DNA of 64,000 nt from assembly GCA_010909165.1 (NCBI GenBank), contig VJWM01000117.1, forward strand, positions 186,001-250,000, read 5' to 3'. The stretch is from Anthoceros angustus. Its lineage: Eukaryota; Streptophyta; Anthocerotopsida; Anthocerotales; Anthocerotaceae. Each line of letters begins with the position of its first letter. Position 1 is the stretch's first letter. This document shows, in pieces, positions 19,885 through 29,848 of the stretch. The notes below the pieces were generated by a model, which was given only the letters and a program-made list of their open reading frames with translations, searched no databases and had not been told where the DNA came from. The position numbers and the translations under genes were made by a program.

Positions 19885-20303
19885 TTGAAAAATATACTGT
19901 GAAACAGTGGATCCTTCACACCCTCGAGTGTGAAGGCCGATGGTGACATCGGCGGTATAAGTCCAGAGGAAGAGTGCGAGATAGAGAGTCGGCCTGGAGA
20001 GCAATGATACTTGTGGGTCGTCAATCAACGTGGAGATACCCCACCCCTGTTCTCTGGACTAAGGTTCGGTGGCGAGGAGGGTGGGGAAAATACCTGGGCG
20101 ATGCAATGGGTGTTCCCGAGGAAGAAGATGAGCACACTACTACTCAGTACAAGATCACAAGCGAGAGTCTAACAGGGATGTAGGAATATTGGTGAGGGCT
20201 ACACCCAAGGGGAAATCCAGGAACACTGATTACGGTGAAGAGGAAAAGAAACCACACAGGCTAAGGGAGACGAGCGGCTAGGCTGTGAGTGTTGCTTCAT
20301 CCA
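19885..20303 (-). repeat. Copia-3 3' LTR-like repeat, copy A
   Basis: This segment recurs at 28995-29450. Shared words include GAGAGCAATGATACTTGT, GGAGATACCCCACC, GAGGAAGAAGATGAGCACAC and TAGGAATATTGGTGAGGGCT. On the minus strand its edge reads TGGATGAAGC directly after a purine tract, which fits an LTR start. The other LTR boundary is not defined. A short plus frame ending ITSESLTGM is conserved between copies and could instead mean a coding origin. Confidence 0.55.
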
Positions 20304-20315
20304 CTCTTCTCTTCC
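20304..20315 (-). other. Copia-3 polypurine tract, copy A
   Basis: On the minus strand GGAAGAGAAGAG stands between the RNase H region and the LTR-like repeat. The same tract at 62133-62144 is where the giant Gypsy element inserted in the other copy of the locus. Confidence 0.6.
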
Positions 20316-20419
20316 ATTACCTATCTACCTACATGCGTAGCTACTGTATGTCTCAGCGCTCTTGGAAGAGACTAGGAAGATGGGTGACTGCTGATCAACT
20401 CTAACAAAAGATGCGGCAT

Positions 20420-21036
20420 ATGGACAACATGGAAGCTAGTCGGGCGTGAGAGTTTTTGTTGTGCAATACCTTCTCGAGAAGAAGGTGGGACCACAAACAA
20501 ACCTACTGGAGTGTTTTGATGAAGGTGCTTAGGAAATCTTTGTGTAAGCGGGTTAGAGATGTATATCACCTATAAAATATACTCAACCAATACCTCACCG
20601 ATCTCTGCGGCTTGTCAGAATGAAATGATGAGTAATTTGTATATGCTTTGATCTTGCAAGAAATCTGAGGGTTCTTGGAGGGTGCTATGGCCGATTGATT
20701 ATCACACCTGAGTTGTAGGCCGCTCCAAGTTCTTGTAAGCCTTGAAGAAAAACGCATCAAATAACTTCCCTAACGACTTGTGAAAGTGCCCCATACTATG
20801 CCTCTGTAGAAGATGAGATAGTTGATAGCCTTTTGTTGGACGGGATCACAAAAACCTCCTAACAAGTTGCGATGTGACTATACTTCTCTTATTGTCTGGG
20901 TCACTGCCCGGTCAGCTCCAGAGTAAAGGTGAGGTTCAATCCACGCCATTTGCCTTGAGTATCAATCCATGTCTGAGTTCCCTTTAAGTAGCGGAAGATT
21001 CTCTTCTGGCAATCCGTGAGCCTCTCTTGGGTTCAT
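20420..21036 (-). pseudogene. Copia-3 RNase H, copy A
   Basis: On the minus strand the tether RYLKGTQTWIDTQGKW is readable near 20990, then STISSSTEA near 20815 (Copia STEAEY motif), CDNQSAIAPSKNPQI near 20690 with a catalytic Asp, and a degraded HH(F)I region to about 20560. The tail to 20400 fits the polyprotein end. Several frameshifts and stops are present. Sequence to the right of 21036 abruptly becomes AT-rich, where reverse transcriptase should continue. A second copy lies at 62250-62985. Confidence 0.8.
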
Positions 21037-21482
21037 GTGGCGTGTGATACTAATCCCTCACGCACTTGGGTTTAGTGTTTGATTAGCATTAATTAATCTA
21101 AGTACTTATCTTTAAGTAAGTAATTAGTGTTAATTAATCCAGTGCTATGTTAATTAAGTGATTAGTGTTAATTCAACATGGTTAGCAATAGCTAAGTGGA
21201 TAAGCGCTTAAGTATGCTTTGGCATATTCCTTGCATATTATAGTGTATTCTTAGGATATTTCCCATATGCCGTGCCAATAGGATATCTTAGGAATATGGA
21301 TGCGAGGGCTAGTATATATAGACCCTTCCATTGAGGACAAGCTCGGATCATTTGGTCCTCTAGATATGCAAATGCAAGGGTGTTGTAAGGAGGCCAAAGG
21401 TATGATGTCGAGGCGATGTGAGAATTTGTGTTGTTCTCGTGGGAGGGTGTGCTTGTGCCGATGTGCGAGCTACTCCCTCACA
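21037..21482 (+). repeat. AT-rich LTR-like segment, copy A
   Basis: It begins TGTGGCGTGTGATAC and ends CCCTCACA, and is rich in TTAATTAA words. It has a TATA box (AGTATATATAGACCC at 21312) with CT-rich sequence downstream, all typical of a solo LTR in plus orientation. It interrupts Copia-3 between RNase H and the reverse transcriptase piece at 22.1 kb. No matching target-site duplication was found. A copy lies at 62985-63410. Confidence 0.5.
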
Positions 21483-22029
21483 TTGTTGGTTTGCACCTAT
21501 ATATCTCAAGTATTAGATTTGTTTTGCTTGGTTGTTTTGTCAGAAAGTGCTTACTGATTCAAGTGCTTACCTCGTGCATGACGACTCTCTAGGCTATGAA
21601 CATTGCTATGCTGAAATACCAATTACGTGTCCATGATGCCGGATACAGCAGGCTACCTCTGACTGTTTGTAAGGGCGTGTTACCTTGAGATCTTTCTCGA
21701 GATTGGGAAACATGGCGTTGTTCTTGGACAACTTCTCACCGAAGTAGCCATGTTATTCTGAATCAATTAATCGCAAGTAACCCTACCATCCTAGTTACCG
21801 TGACCGTAATTAATAGTATTTAGTAATTCTGAGCAGTGTGCCTCTTGAAGAGACACCCTGAGACATTATTTAAGGCAGACTTTGTATACACCTTATAGCT
21901 AATTCAACACGAAATATCTTTGTGAGCATAGCATCTCGATAATGCTAGACTAGATATAAGGATGCACAATCCTATTGCTAGATTTTAACACATATAGTGG
22001 CAATAGGATGTCGTCCATCATATTAAAAT
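21483..22029. other. AT-rich stretch without recognised gene
   Basis: No coding motif was found. From 21900 the minus strand may still be decayed Copia-3 reverse transcriptase C-terminus. The rest shows nothing beyond A/T-rich words. Confidence 0.4.
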
Positions 22030-22290
22030 GCTGTAGAGTTGCTTCAAAAAGTGTTCTTGGAGAATATCAATGCAACGCCCCTCATCACTAAAGTGAACCG
22101 TGCACCCAGAGAAAACTCAATTGGCCCAAGTCACCATATCAAAATGAGAAAGAAGAACTTGCTTAATCTTGGCCATCAATACGAGAGGTACAAAGCAGAA
22201 AGTTGTCATCAACATACACAATTAATATCAAGAAGTCATCACCTTCCATGGTATGTGAACACCACTATCGACATCGAGGCATGTAAACCC
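22030..22290 (-). pseudogene. Copia-3 reverse transcriptase fragment with YVDD
   Basis: The minus strand reads GDDFLILIVYVDDNFLLCTS near 22215, the Copia RVT_2 catalytic motif with its Asp pair. QEHFLKQL followed by FNMMDDI then appears in a shifted frame near 22050, the usual end of the polymerase domain. Upstream and downstream parts are missing. Position and strand fit the same element as the RNase H at 20420-21036. Confidence 0.8.
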
Positions 22291-22525
22291 GGTTCCTATT
22301 TAATTAGTAATATATAAGTTCATAGTAGAAGAAAGGAATAGCTTGGACAAAGAATGTAAACTTGAATACTCTTAGCGAGAGTTTATGATTATTTTTCGAG
22401 AAAACATGCTCTCCATGCCCCTATATATGTGTGGCTAAGCTTCAATATTTTCCACATCATTTTCCTTCCACAAAAAAGTTGCTTGTTCTCATATCCTTTT
22501 CCTTTCTCTTTTTTCACCCTAGTAT

Positions 22526-23131
22526 TTGTGTACCTCTTTTGTCACTCCAATATTTTGTGGTAACAATCATGGCTGGCTACCGGTACTTGTGGTTAGTTAT
22601 TTTTTGCTAGCAGCACTTGTTCAAGGTGGGTGCGGGAACAAGTTTGTTGCAAGAGGACAACCAGCGGATTCGCGTGACTTCATTGCCATCACTTGCCCTT
22701 GGCATCAACTTAGCGGTGAGCTTGTTTTCCGAAATGCGGATGAAGTTTTTTTAATATTTATGTTATTTTATTTTTACTTTTATGGTATGACTTATGTACA
22801 TTGTGATAACTTGACTCGAGTTCAAGTTGCTTTTGGCATAATGCCCATGGTGTGCATGGATCCTATTGGACAAATTAAGAGGACTTTGGGCAGGTGTGAA
22901 TGGGAAATATGGGGGCCCAAAGGAAGCAATTGCGATGTTGCTCTTTTGATGTGTAACGCTACAATAATAAATGCGGGTGTGTCAACATCACTGCTATGGG
23001 TTGAGAAGTTGCCGAGTCGCAATCCGGATAATGGAGAAGGCGTCATTCTTTCACGGGATGCTTGGACCGCAATATATGGAGATTCAAATTACGATTCTGG
23101 GATAGTTAGGGCTTTGTATGTTGAGCTTTAG
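22526..23131 (+). CDS. Unrecognised ORF with signal-peptide-like N-terminus
   Basis: A 201-codon frame opens with a hydrophobic run (LPVLVVSYFLLAALVQGGCG, residues 18-37) that looks like a secretion signal or membrane anchor. It then has a Cys-containing part (FIAITCPWHQLSG), a Phe/Tyr-rich stretch from very T-rich DNA (22740-22790) and a C-terminal part with scattered Cys residues. The T-rich stretch directly follows GGTGAGC (22711), a possible splice donor, so the hydrophobic middle may be an intron. No family motif is evident. It lies in an apparent 2.9-kb insertion relative to the sister locus at 63.4 kb. It could be a host gene remnant or chance. Confidence 0.35.
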   Translation: MCTSFVTPIFCGNNHGWLPVLVVSYFLLAALVQGGCGNKFVARGQPADSRDFIAITCPWHQLSGELVFRNADEVFLIFMLFYFYFYGMTYVHCDNLTRVQVAFGIMPMVCMDPIGQIKRTLGRCEWEIWGPKGSNCDVALLMCNATIINAGVSTSLLWVEKLPSRNPDNGEGVILSRDAWTAIYGDSNYDSGIVRALYVEL

Positions 23132-23239
23132 GAAGCTACATAGGAACTTCCTCGTTCATAGTTCACATATGTATGTGAAAGTTTTGGTATATTATTGTAT
23201 GAACCTAGGCCTATTTTGGTTTTAAAGATTATGCCTTTA

Positions 23240-23611
23240 CATCTTACAAAACTTTGCCAGCTCTTGCATTCTAGAGATCAGTGGCATCATCCGCGTTGGG
23301 ATTGCCTTCTAAGCTAGGAAGGGGAGTAGTGTTGTCCCTATCAAAAGGTGAGGTTGGGCATGTTAGTGTTGAATCCAGCTCATGATCGAAAGTATTTGAA
23401 GCATGGAAGCATTTCATTCCATGTGAGTGCATTTCTATACATGTTCTTGAGGATCGATGATTGGGCAGAGCACAAGTGAGTACAGGTGATTAATGGTGTT
23501 AATTAAAAGCAAGCAAAGTCAAATGTTTATACAAGTGTTAACTAACTAACCTTCCGGCTCCAACCGAGGAGTAAGGTTAATCATAGGTTGAAGTATAAAT
23601 CCCAACACTCC
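23240..23611 (-). repeat. Possible LTR start with polypurine tract
   Basis: On the minus strand TTAAGAGGGAG is followed by TGTTGGGATTTATACTTC (from about 23609), the usual junction of a Copia polypurine tract and 3' LTR. No partner LTR or adjacent RNase H was found, so the element is unassigned and the left edge is arbitrary. Confidence 0.35.
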
Positions 23612-23687
23612 CTCTTAACCTACAGGAGGTTTAAGAGCGAGGCGTGCAGAAGTAAAGTCATGTGCGCGCCAAAGTCCTCGTGTTGGT

Positions 23688-24266
23688 ATGAATTCTGCTG
23701 TGCATCACATGGAGCCCACGTTATTCGAGCTGTGGAGCCTCATGCTTATAGGGGTCACTGCAGCAGTGCTCTTCATAGCTCTCGCATTGGAAGACGCGAT
23801 GGTGCGCTCCCGAATTCATGGCCACACAAGCCAGGAGAGGCCTGTAGGCGATTCCACGGACGGAGAAGAGACCAGCGGCATCAGCACGGCGGAGTAAGCT
23901 CCAAGTCGTGGATGACCTTAACCACAGAAGAGACTTCAACTACATCTGCAGTTACTGAAGCAAAGTGGCCAACAACAACTGACAGAGACTTGCTGTACCA
24001 CCTACATAGTACACTGCAAAAATGTGACGAGGTGAGGAACGCACTTGACTCTGCAAGGGCTAGAATCGGCGGTAGAGCTTTCCAGCCAAGAAGCCCCGAT
24101 CACAGAAACCCGAGCTCACGGCGACGGATGCGAAGGAGAAGCGGTGATCAACGAACTAGAGCTTCTAGGTTACGGCTATCAACCCAGGACACCCGCAGAC
24201 GAGGAAGGTAAGTCCTTGCTAATGACAAGAATTGCTGATGATACTCACGATTTAATCAGGTCTTAA
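23688..24266 (+). CDS. Unrecognised overlapping ORFs, one with a membrane helix
   Basis: The frame 23688-23897 encodes a predicted membrane helix (LWSLMLIGVTAAVLFIALAL). The frames 23588-24211 and 24045-24266 continue with polar, Glu/Arg-rich sequence. GAGGAAG|GTAAGT at about 24205 is a strong plant splice donor, so this may be a captured gene or element exon pair. No family is recognised. The block ends before the dispersed repeat at 24370, whose sister copy lacks it. Confidence 0.3.
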
Positions 24267-24369
24267 GGATTCATCCACTGAGTACCCCAACATGAGAGAA
24301 CTGACAACCAACAACCACTGTGCAATAAGGAGGCACCACACACAACACAGAGAAGACGAGGGCCTCTGT

Positions 24370-24990
24370 AAACGATCTGGATTTCGAAACTCCTTGTTGG
24401 ATTGTGTCTTTGAGTGATTTTTTGTTTTTTTCTGCTAAGTTTGGTGTCAAAACGAGCTAGGTTGTCAGTAGGAAGGGATATTTATACTAGAAAGTGTCCT
24501 TGACCTATGAGTTTTGGGTTGTTTCACAGGTTGAATAATAATCGGTCCTTAGACTATGAACTCGATACTCCTTGGCCTTTGGTCTCGGAATATCTAATAG
24601 AAAGTCTATATATGTGGGAGGGGGTCCCCATATTTGGCGGTCCGTAGGCTAGAGGTCGAACCAAGGCGGTAGTTGAGCTGGTGTGTGGTCAGGGGTGTCT
24701 GGGGACTATGTTTGAAGGCGGTTGGCGGCTGGGGCGGTCGTGGAAGGAAGGAGCGGTCGCGGAAGAAGAAGTGGTGGCCGGTTGGCGTCGTAGAGTTTCA
24801 GGAAATATAACCCTAAGGGAACTCGGAAAGGCCGGTGGCGGTGGGTAGCTCAGACGATCCCACAGGCACGAGCTCGCAGGCATAAAGGCGAGGCCACAGT
24901 GGCGGCGGCGGGGCTCGCGATTCTGGAAGGAAGAAACCACAGGGGGCCCGGCCAAGTTGGAGATTGAGGCGAGTTATCAGCAATTCTTGT
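24370..24990 (+). repeat. Dispersed repeat, copy A
   Basis: It matches 63415-63995 over its whole length, including GATTGTGTCTTTGAGTGATT, GGTTGTTTCA, TAGACTATGAACTCGATACT, GAAATATAACCCTAAGGGAA and GAGTTATCAGCAATT. In the other copy it is joined directly to the AT-rich LTR-like segment; here about 2.9 kb lies between them. The element type is unknown. Minus-strand ORFs (24689-24955, 24813-25052) show only Pro/Ser/Arg-rich composition. Confidence 0.75.
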
Positions 24991-25243
24991 GGGTGAGGGT
25001 TTTGCAGAGCATGGCGCCCAAGGTTCTGCGAAATTTGGCGCCCAATGGCCAAATATGGACCATTGGAGGGTCAGGTGGAGGATTGGTGAGGGACTTGGGA
25101 TCATGGAAAAGCAGTGGAGAGTTTATGGGAGGATTTTCCGGATCGGACGAGGAAGGAGGACCCATAAATTCAGCAAAGGGCGAAGGCGAGGCGACCAAAT
25201 CGGAGGGAGTGCGGAGATAACATGGGCGGGGAGTAGTGGCATC

Positions 25244-25969
25244 CTAGGAATAGAACTTTGGATAGGATGCCATCTTGGACCTAAGGCCGTCCAAATTGTA
25301 GGCGCCTCTTGGCGTTGGCCGTTTTAGGACACGAAAGTCGGTGGCTATGGCGCGACAATTGTATAAAGGGGCTTGGTTGTGCCCCTCACATCGAGATAAC
25401 TCTGGTTGAGATCCCCACGCTGTGGCTGGTTGGAGCGTCCGATTGGTGGTGTGCGAGGCGCTCCTAGGGGTGGTCGAGCTTGCTCCATGGCCCAGGGGAG
25501 GAGGGGTGATAGAGCAATCTTGGCGACAAAGGAGGAGGAAACCAAGGGATTGGCGCGGGCGGGTCTGGAGCTTGCTCGTGCGCTTTGTGGCCTTGGGGTT
25601 CTTCTTTCCTTCACCCTTGTTCTTAGTTGTGTTCGAAATTGAGAGAAGTGTTGAGTGGATGGTTGGAAGCTGAGGCGAATTGAGAGAGAGAGAGAGAGAG
25701 AGAAGATTGGGTGAAGGAGTGATTGAACAGCAGCGATCACGAGGTGTAAGAGGAGTTGAGAAGGGAACTAATTGAGAGACTAACGGTGGAGATTTGTGTG
25801 GATCAAAAAGAATCCAAACCGGTCTTTTGGTGGAAGTGTGCACAAGAGGAAAGCATTCCTTGTGGAATTGTGTGAGTGTGGCGCCCTTTGTGTGTGTGTG
25901 TGAAGCGGTTGAGAGGATTTGTGGAACTTTGGTCCCTAGGAATCGGTGTGTGTGAAGTGTGGAGTGCAC
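25244..25969 (-). CDS. Unrecognised Ser/Pro/Thr-rich ORF
   Basis: A 241-codon minus-strand frame is rich in Ser, Pro, Thr and His, with SLSLSLN encoded by the microsatellite at 25682-25703. It has no domain motif. An overlapping plus frame exists at 25406-25642. Low-complexity composition and the absence of conserved segments make coding doubtful. It lies between the dispersed repeat and the end of Copia-4 and may be Copia-4 LTR sequence. Confidence 0.2.
   Translation of the reverse strand: MHSTLHTHRFLGTKVPQILSTASHTHTKGATLTQFHKECFPLVHTSTKRPVWILFDPHKSPPLVSQLVPFSTPLTPRDRCCSITPSPNLLSLSLSLNSPQLPTIHSTLLSISNTTKNKGEGKKNPKATKRTSKLQTRPRQSLGFLLLCRQDCSITPPPLGHGASSTTPRSASHTTNRTLQPATAWGSQPELSRCEGHNQAPLYNCRAIATDFRVLKRPTPRGAYNLDGLRSKMASYPKFYS
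25682..25703. repeat. (GA)n microsatellite
   Basis: Eleven GA dinucleotides lie in a purine-rich stretch. Confidence 0.95.
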
Positions 25970-26084
25970 GAATAAAGTCGATCATCGATGGTAGCCGCCG
26001 TGGCGAGATCCAGGCGAAATAAGTCGCTAGGGTTTGGTGGGACCCACCGGTTCAAGCAACTACCGGTAGTGGTGAGAGCCACCG

Positions 26085-26158
26085 TCGTGGAATAAGATTT
26101 CGTGGAATAAGATTGGTGGTTGTGGAATAAGATCGTGGTGGAATAAGATCGGTGGTAG
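26085..26158. repeat. GTGGAATAAGAT minisatellite
   Basis: Four irregularly spaced copies of GTGGAATAAGAT alternate with GGTGGT-type spacers. Confidence 0.85.
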
Positions 26159-26394
26159 TTGGACAAGTCGGGAGGTAGTAGTAGTTGAGTAGATAGGTAA
26201 GAGGTAATGCGGTGGTGAGTTTAGACAAGGTCGATGGTGATAGAAGTTAGCGTCTCTTGGCACAAACCATTCCCTTGGGAGCGAATCCTAAGCCTACAAC
26301 AACATTGAGGGTGAATGTGGACCTCATGGTGTCCCTAGACACAAATTCACACTCCACAGCCTCCCAAGCTTCAAGTTGATCTAGAGTAACAGTT

Positions 26395-26760
26395 GCAGGC
26401 CTCCATGCAGCATAGGTAGGTCATGTTGTAATGGGTGGCATAGAAAACACCCTGAGCCCAAGGGCAGCCATATGTTTGTAATGTTTCGTCTTGGGCAAGC
26501 CCTTAGTAAAGATGTCTGCCGTGTTATCCTCTGTACTAACTCAGCAACATCACGGACATAGTGATGATAGAGTTCAATATGTTTGGTTCTGGCGTGAAAC
26601 CTAGGATTGGACACAAGGGCAATAGCGGACATGTTGTCGCAGTAGAGAGTAGTAGGGTCAACCTGAGGTAAGTGAACTGCATCTAAGAACTGTCTTTCCC
26701 ACTCTAACTCTTTGCACGCATCTGTCAGGGCCTTGTACTCGGCCTCTGTTCAAGAGAGTG
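26395..26760 (-). pseudogene. Copia-4 RNase H
   Basis: The minus frame from 26632 reads MSAIALVSNPRFHARTKHIE, then a HHYVRDV segment, preceded by the codons for Asp/Asn of the catalytic DN(M/Q)SA motif. TEAEYKAL-like sequence lies near 26740. A frameshift near 26540 removes the ADIFTKGL end from this frame; a remnant is readable just downstream. It degrades the RNA of the cDNA hybrid in intact elements. Confidence 0.82.
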
Positions 26761-26907
26761 CCAACGACGACTGTTTCTTACAAGACCAATTGATAGCTCC
26801 CGAGGCAAGAAGAAACACATATGCGAGGCAGACTGCGAGAATCAAGATTAGAGGCGCCCTCGGCACTACGCAAATCTGTAGCAAGAACTCCCTTTGTCCC
26901 TTTGGAT

Positions 26908-27590
26908 TCAGACAGGCACCATAATGCAAGGTGCCCTCACTATAATCCACATGGAGGCATGCCAGTAAGTTTTCACCCTGCTGAGGGTGTAGAAAGCTGA
27001 GGCGACATCCATGTTGAATCTTTTAAGAATCTCTTTAAGATACTTGGTTTGATGAAGGACCACTGACCCATGACTTCTATCACGCAGAATCTGAATGCCC
27101 AGGCAATATTGAAGAGATCCCTGGTCTGTCATCTCGAATTCAGAGCGAAGAAGAGATTTTACTTGGTCAAGGTGCTGCATACTGTCACTAAGGAGGATGG
27201 CATCATCCACATAGAGGGCCAGAATCACAAAGGAGTCTCCAGAGATGAGGTAAAACACATTGGTATCTGCAGGAGACTGAACGAAACCATGTTGCTTGAG
27301 GAATTTCATGATTCGTTTAAACCAGGCCCGAGGGCTTTGCTTGAGCCCGTAGATAGTTTTCAACAATTTGCACACCTTGTTTGGCCAGCGTTTGTCAACA
27401 AACCCTTCAGGCTGTTCCATAAAGAGAACCTCCTCCAATTCCCCATGGAGGAATGTTGTACAGACATCCATCTAATGGAGCTCAAGGTCGAACTCCGCAG
27501 CCATAGCAAGTAGTATACGGACAGATGGCGGCTTTACTACCGGCGAAAATGTATCCCCATAATCGATACCAGGTGTCTGCGAGAAGCCTC
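26908..27590 (-). pseudogene. Copia-4 reverse transcriptase
   Basis: The largest intact polymerase block in the window (frame 26908-27471, 187 codons). It opens with MDVCTTFLHGELEE, motif A, with Asp at residue 2. YGLKQSPRAWFKRI and the catalytic LYVDDAILLSD follow (about residues 87-97), then YCLGIQILRD and QTKYLKEILKRFNM. This is a Copia RVT_2 domain. Its N-terminal block is in the neighbouring frame (27590-28228). The C-terminus runs out of frame near 26990. Confidence 0.9.
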
Positions 27591-28228
27591 TAGCAACGCG
27601 ATTTATAACATGCAATCATTCCATCTGCTTTTAACTTAGTCTTGAAGACCCATTTGCAGGTGATCGACTTGCGGCCAGGTGGCAAGTCTGCCAGCTCCCA
27701 GGTATGATTTTTGATCAAAGAGTTATACTCTTCATCGATGGAAACTCGCCAGTGTTTGCCATCAGGTCCATTTAAAGCTTCAACATAGCTTTGAGGATCT
27801 GGTCTGACAATAGGAACATGCAGGTCAGCTACATGTACACTAGATCTGCGAAAATCAACCGATTGATAGGGTGGCTCAATCCAGTCCTCACGAGCCCTTC
27901 GTTCTCTTGTAGGGTATCGTGGAAGAGAATTAGCTGCTGGAATGGTTCCCTCTGGATCTACATCTCCCACAGGAGCAGGAGGTGCAGCATCCTCCATGTA
28001 GGTAACAGGGTCCATTTCAAGTGCTACAGAACCATTCTCTGAAAGTTCATCCTCTGCAGCATCGACGTGATCAGGTGTGTCAGGTAGCACATCATAGGTA
28101 ACATCCTCTATAGGAACGTTGTCAATATCACCATCATAAACAGGTTGGATGGCTCCATGTGTAGGTAATAGTACAGGCTCACCAAAGGCATCCAGGTCTG
28201 ACAACGGTTGTGGCTCTCCATCTGACAC
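27590..28228 (-). pseudogene. Copia-4 acidic linker and RT N-terminus
   Basis: A 212-codon minus frame. The first 110 residues are acidic and Pro/Asp-rich (DNVPIEDVTYDVLPD, AAEDELSENG), the usual linker between integrase and reverse transcriptase. YPTRERRAREDW then follows, and the RVT_2 entry YVEALNGPDGKHW, EEYNSLIKNHTWEL and CKWVFKTKLKADG. It ends by frameshift just before the KARLVAKGF position. Upstream, KMIFLGYSEESKAY at about 28430 is the integrase C-terminus. Confidence 0.88.
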
Positions 28229-28299
28229 AGGGTAGGTTGTTGGAAGAGAATTTGATCAAGTTCAAACCTAGGATGCTAGCGAGAGAGTTCGTGGCGCTC

Positions 28300-28790
28300 T
28301 AACTGCTCCACATGAGAAGTTGTCCTGGGGTAAGTAATTCCTTGAAGGTGGCACTCCTAGACAGAACGATTTTGCGAACTTCAAGGTCATACAACTTGTA
28401 GGCCTTCGACTCCTCTGAGTAGCCAAGAAAGATCATCTTAGACCGCTATCTAACTTGCCTCGCTTTGGTCTGTGGATATAGGCAAAAGCAAGTGATCCAA
28501 AACCCTCAAGTGTAGGAGGCTAGGTTTACGACCCCACACTCATATGATGTCTACTGTGAAGGGCGGAAGTTACATATATGTATGCAGCATTCACTATCGC
28601 CTCAAAGAGGACTTAGAAGTGCGATCAGATAGCATCGCGCATACCCATCGCTGTCCGATTTTTCCTTTCTCACACCGCCACTGTTGGGTGTAGGAATCGA
28701 CGAGTGATGCCATGCCTTGGAACAACAGTCATCAAACTTTCTCCCAGTGAACTCGCCTCCATTATCGGTGCGGAAACACTTCACCTATTG
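28300..28790 (-). pseudogene. Copia-4 integrase, C-terminal part
   Basis: The minus frame 28602-28784 starts MKCFRTDNGGEFTG with the second catalytic Asp. The region of the third catalytic residue (NGG.RKEKSD, expected NGVAERKNR) is degraded. The C-terminal IFLGYSEESKAYKLYD lies at about 28430 in another frame. The first catalytic Asp and the zinc module are missing because the element is truncated at 28800. Confidence 0.82.
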
Positions 28791-28994
28791 GCCAGTTTAT
28801 AAGTTGGAATGGCTTACGCTCCCAACAACTACAAGATTGCCTCCCTCTTGGCTGGATTGCTACTAGCATGCTACGCCTGCATCTTGATCCTCTCTTGGGG
28901 TCTTTACTCTAAGCATTGCTGTCTAAAAATGTATGCTCCCTCTTCAAGTGGAGGCGAGTCGCGTGGAGTCGAATGTCTTCATCAGGCGCAGTGG

Positions 28995-29450
28995 GTTCCG
29001 CTGAAAATATATCTGAAAGGATCCTCCACACCTCAGTGTGAAAAGCCGATGACATCGACTGGTATAAGTCCAAAGAGGAAGAGCTGCAGATGGAGAAGTC
29101 GGCATGCCGACGGAGAGCAATGATACTTGTAGGTCGTCCAATCAACGTGGGAGATACCCCACCCCCTGTTTCTTTCACCGGACTAAGGTTCGTGAGGCGA
29201 GGAGGGTAACCAAGGAAAAATACCACAAGCTGATGCAATGGGTGTTCCCCGAGGAAGAAGATGAGCACACCTACTACTACGAGTACAAGATCACAAACGA
29301 GAGTCTAACCAGGATGTAGGAATATTGGTGAGGGCTACCTGCAACAAGGGGAAATCCTGAGAACACTGCTACTGATTCTGGTGAAGAGGGAAAAGAAACC
29401 ATACCGGCTAAGGAAGAGACGACGGCTAGCTGTGAGTGTTGCTTCATCCA
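28995..29450 (-). repeat. Copia-3 3' LTR-like repeat, copy B
   Basis: This is the second copy of 19885-20303, differing by small indels. It ends at TCATCCACTC, where the giant Gypsy element interrupts it. The sister copy reads TCATCCACTCTTCTCTTCC without interruption and the missing part is found at 62131. A plus ORF at 28809-29123 overlaps its left end; it has one hydrophobic helix and no known motif. Confidence 0.75.
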
Positions 29451-29453
29451 CTC
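29449..29453. other. Gypsy left target-site duplication CACTC
   Basis: CACTC immediately precedes TGTGGGCT and is repeated at 62131-62135 after the terminal CA. The uninterrupted sister locus has a single CACTC at 20302-20306. Confidence 0.9.
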
Positions 29454-29848
29454 TGTGGGCTATGCACTTCCCTGGGGAGTTAGGAAATAAGTAGGGTTTC
29501 TGTTTTTTTTTAGGATTGAAGGATAAATAAGGCGGAAAAGGAGGAATAAATTGGGGTAGCGACGAGGCTCGGAGTATACTCGGACTCTGGAGTGAACAAC
29601 GGACCCCGGTACCACTATGGCAAGCTCGGACTACGCAGGAATGCAGGATAAGTCGGAACCCACTCCAGTCAAAATAGGATAAATGCCGGAAAGTAACCTA
29701 GGAGGCGGGCGTGAGGGCAGGCGGCGCCACGTGGGCGGCCACAGAGTGGAGGTCGGGCATGCATGAGGCCGGGGCCTTGCAGGCCGTTATAGCGGTATTC
29801 ACGCCCAGGCTGGCGTAAGGCGAAAAGCGGGCGTGGGTCGAGTAAGCC

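Larger units (their letters stand above)
26260..28800 (-). mobile_element. Copia-4: truncated Ty1/Copia element, reverse strand
   Basis: From right to left it carries the second half of integrase, a long acidic linker, reverse transcriptase and RNase H. The 5' LTR, gag, protease and the first half of integrase are missing: similarity stops at 28800, just upstream of the TDNGGEF motif. No 3' LTR could be delimited left of 26395. It has fewer frameshifts than the other Copia copies, with two frames of about 190-210 codons intact. Confidence 0.85.

Noticed and set aside
25244-25969. 241-codon minus-strand ORF as a host gene
   Set aside because: It is low-complexity Ser/Pro/Thr composition with a microsatellite inside and no domain. 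It is kept only as a low-confidence entry.
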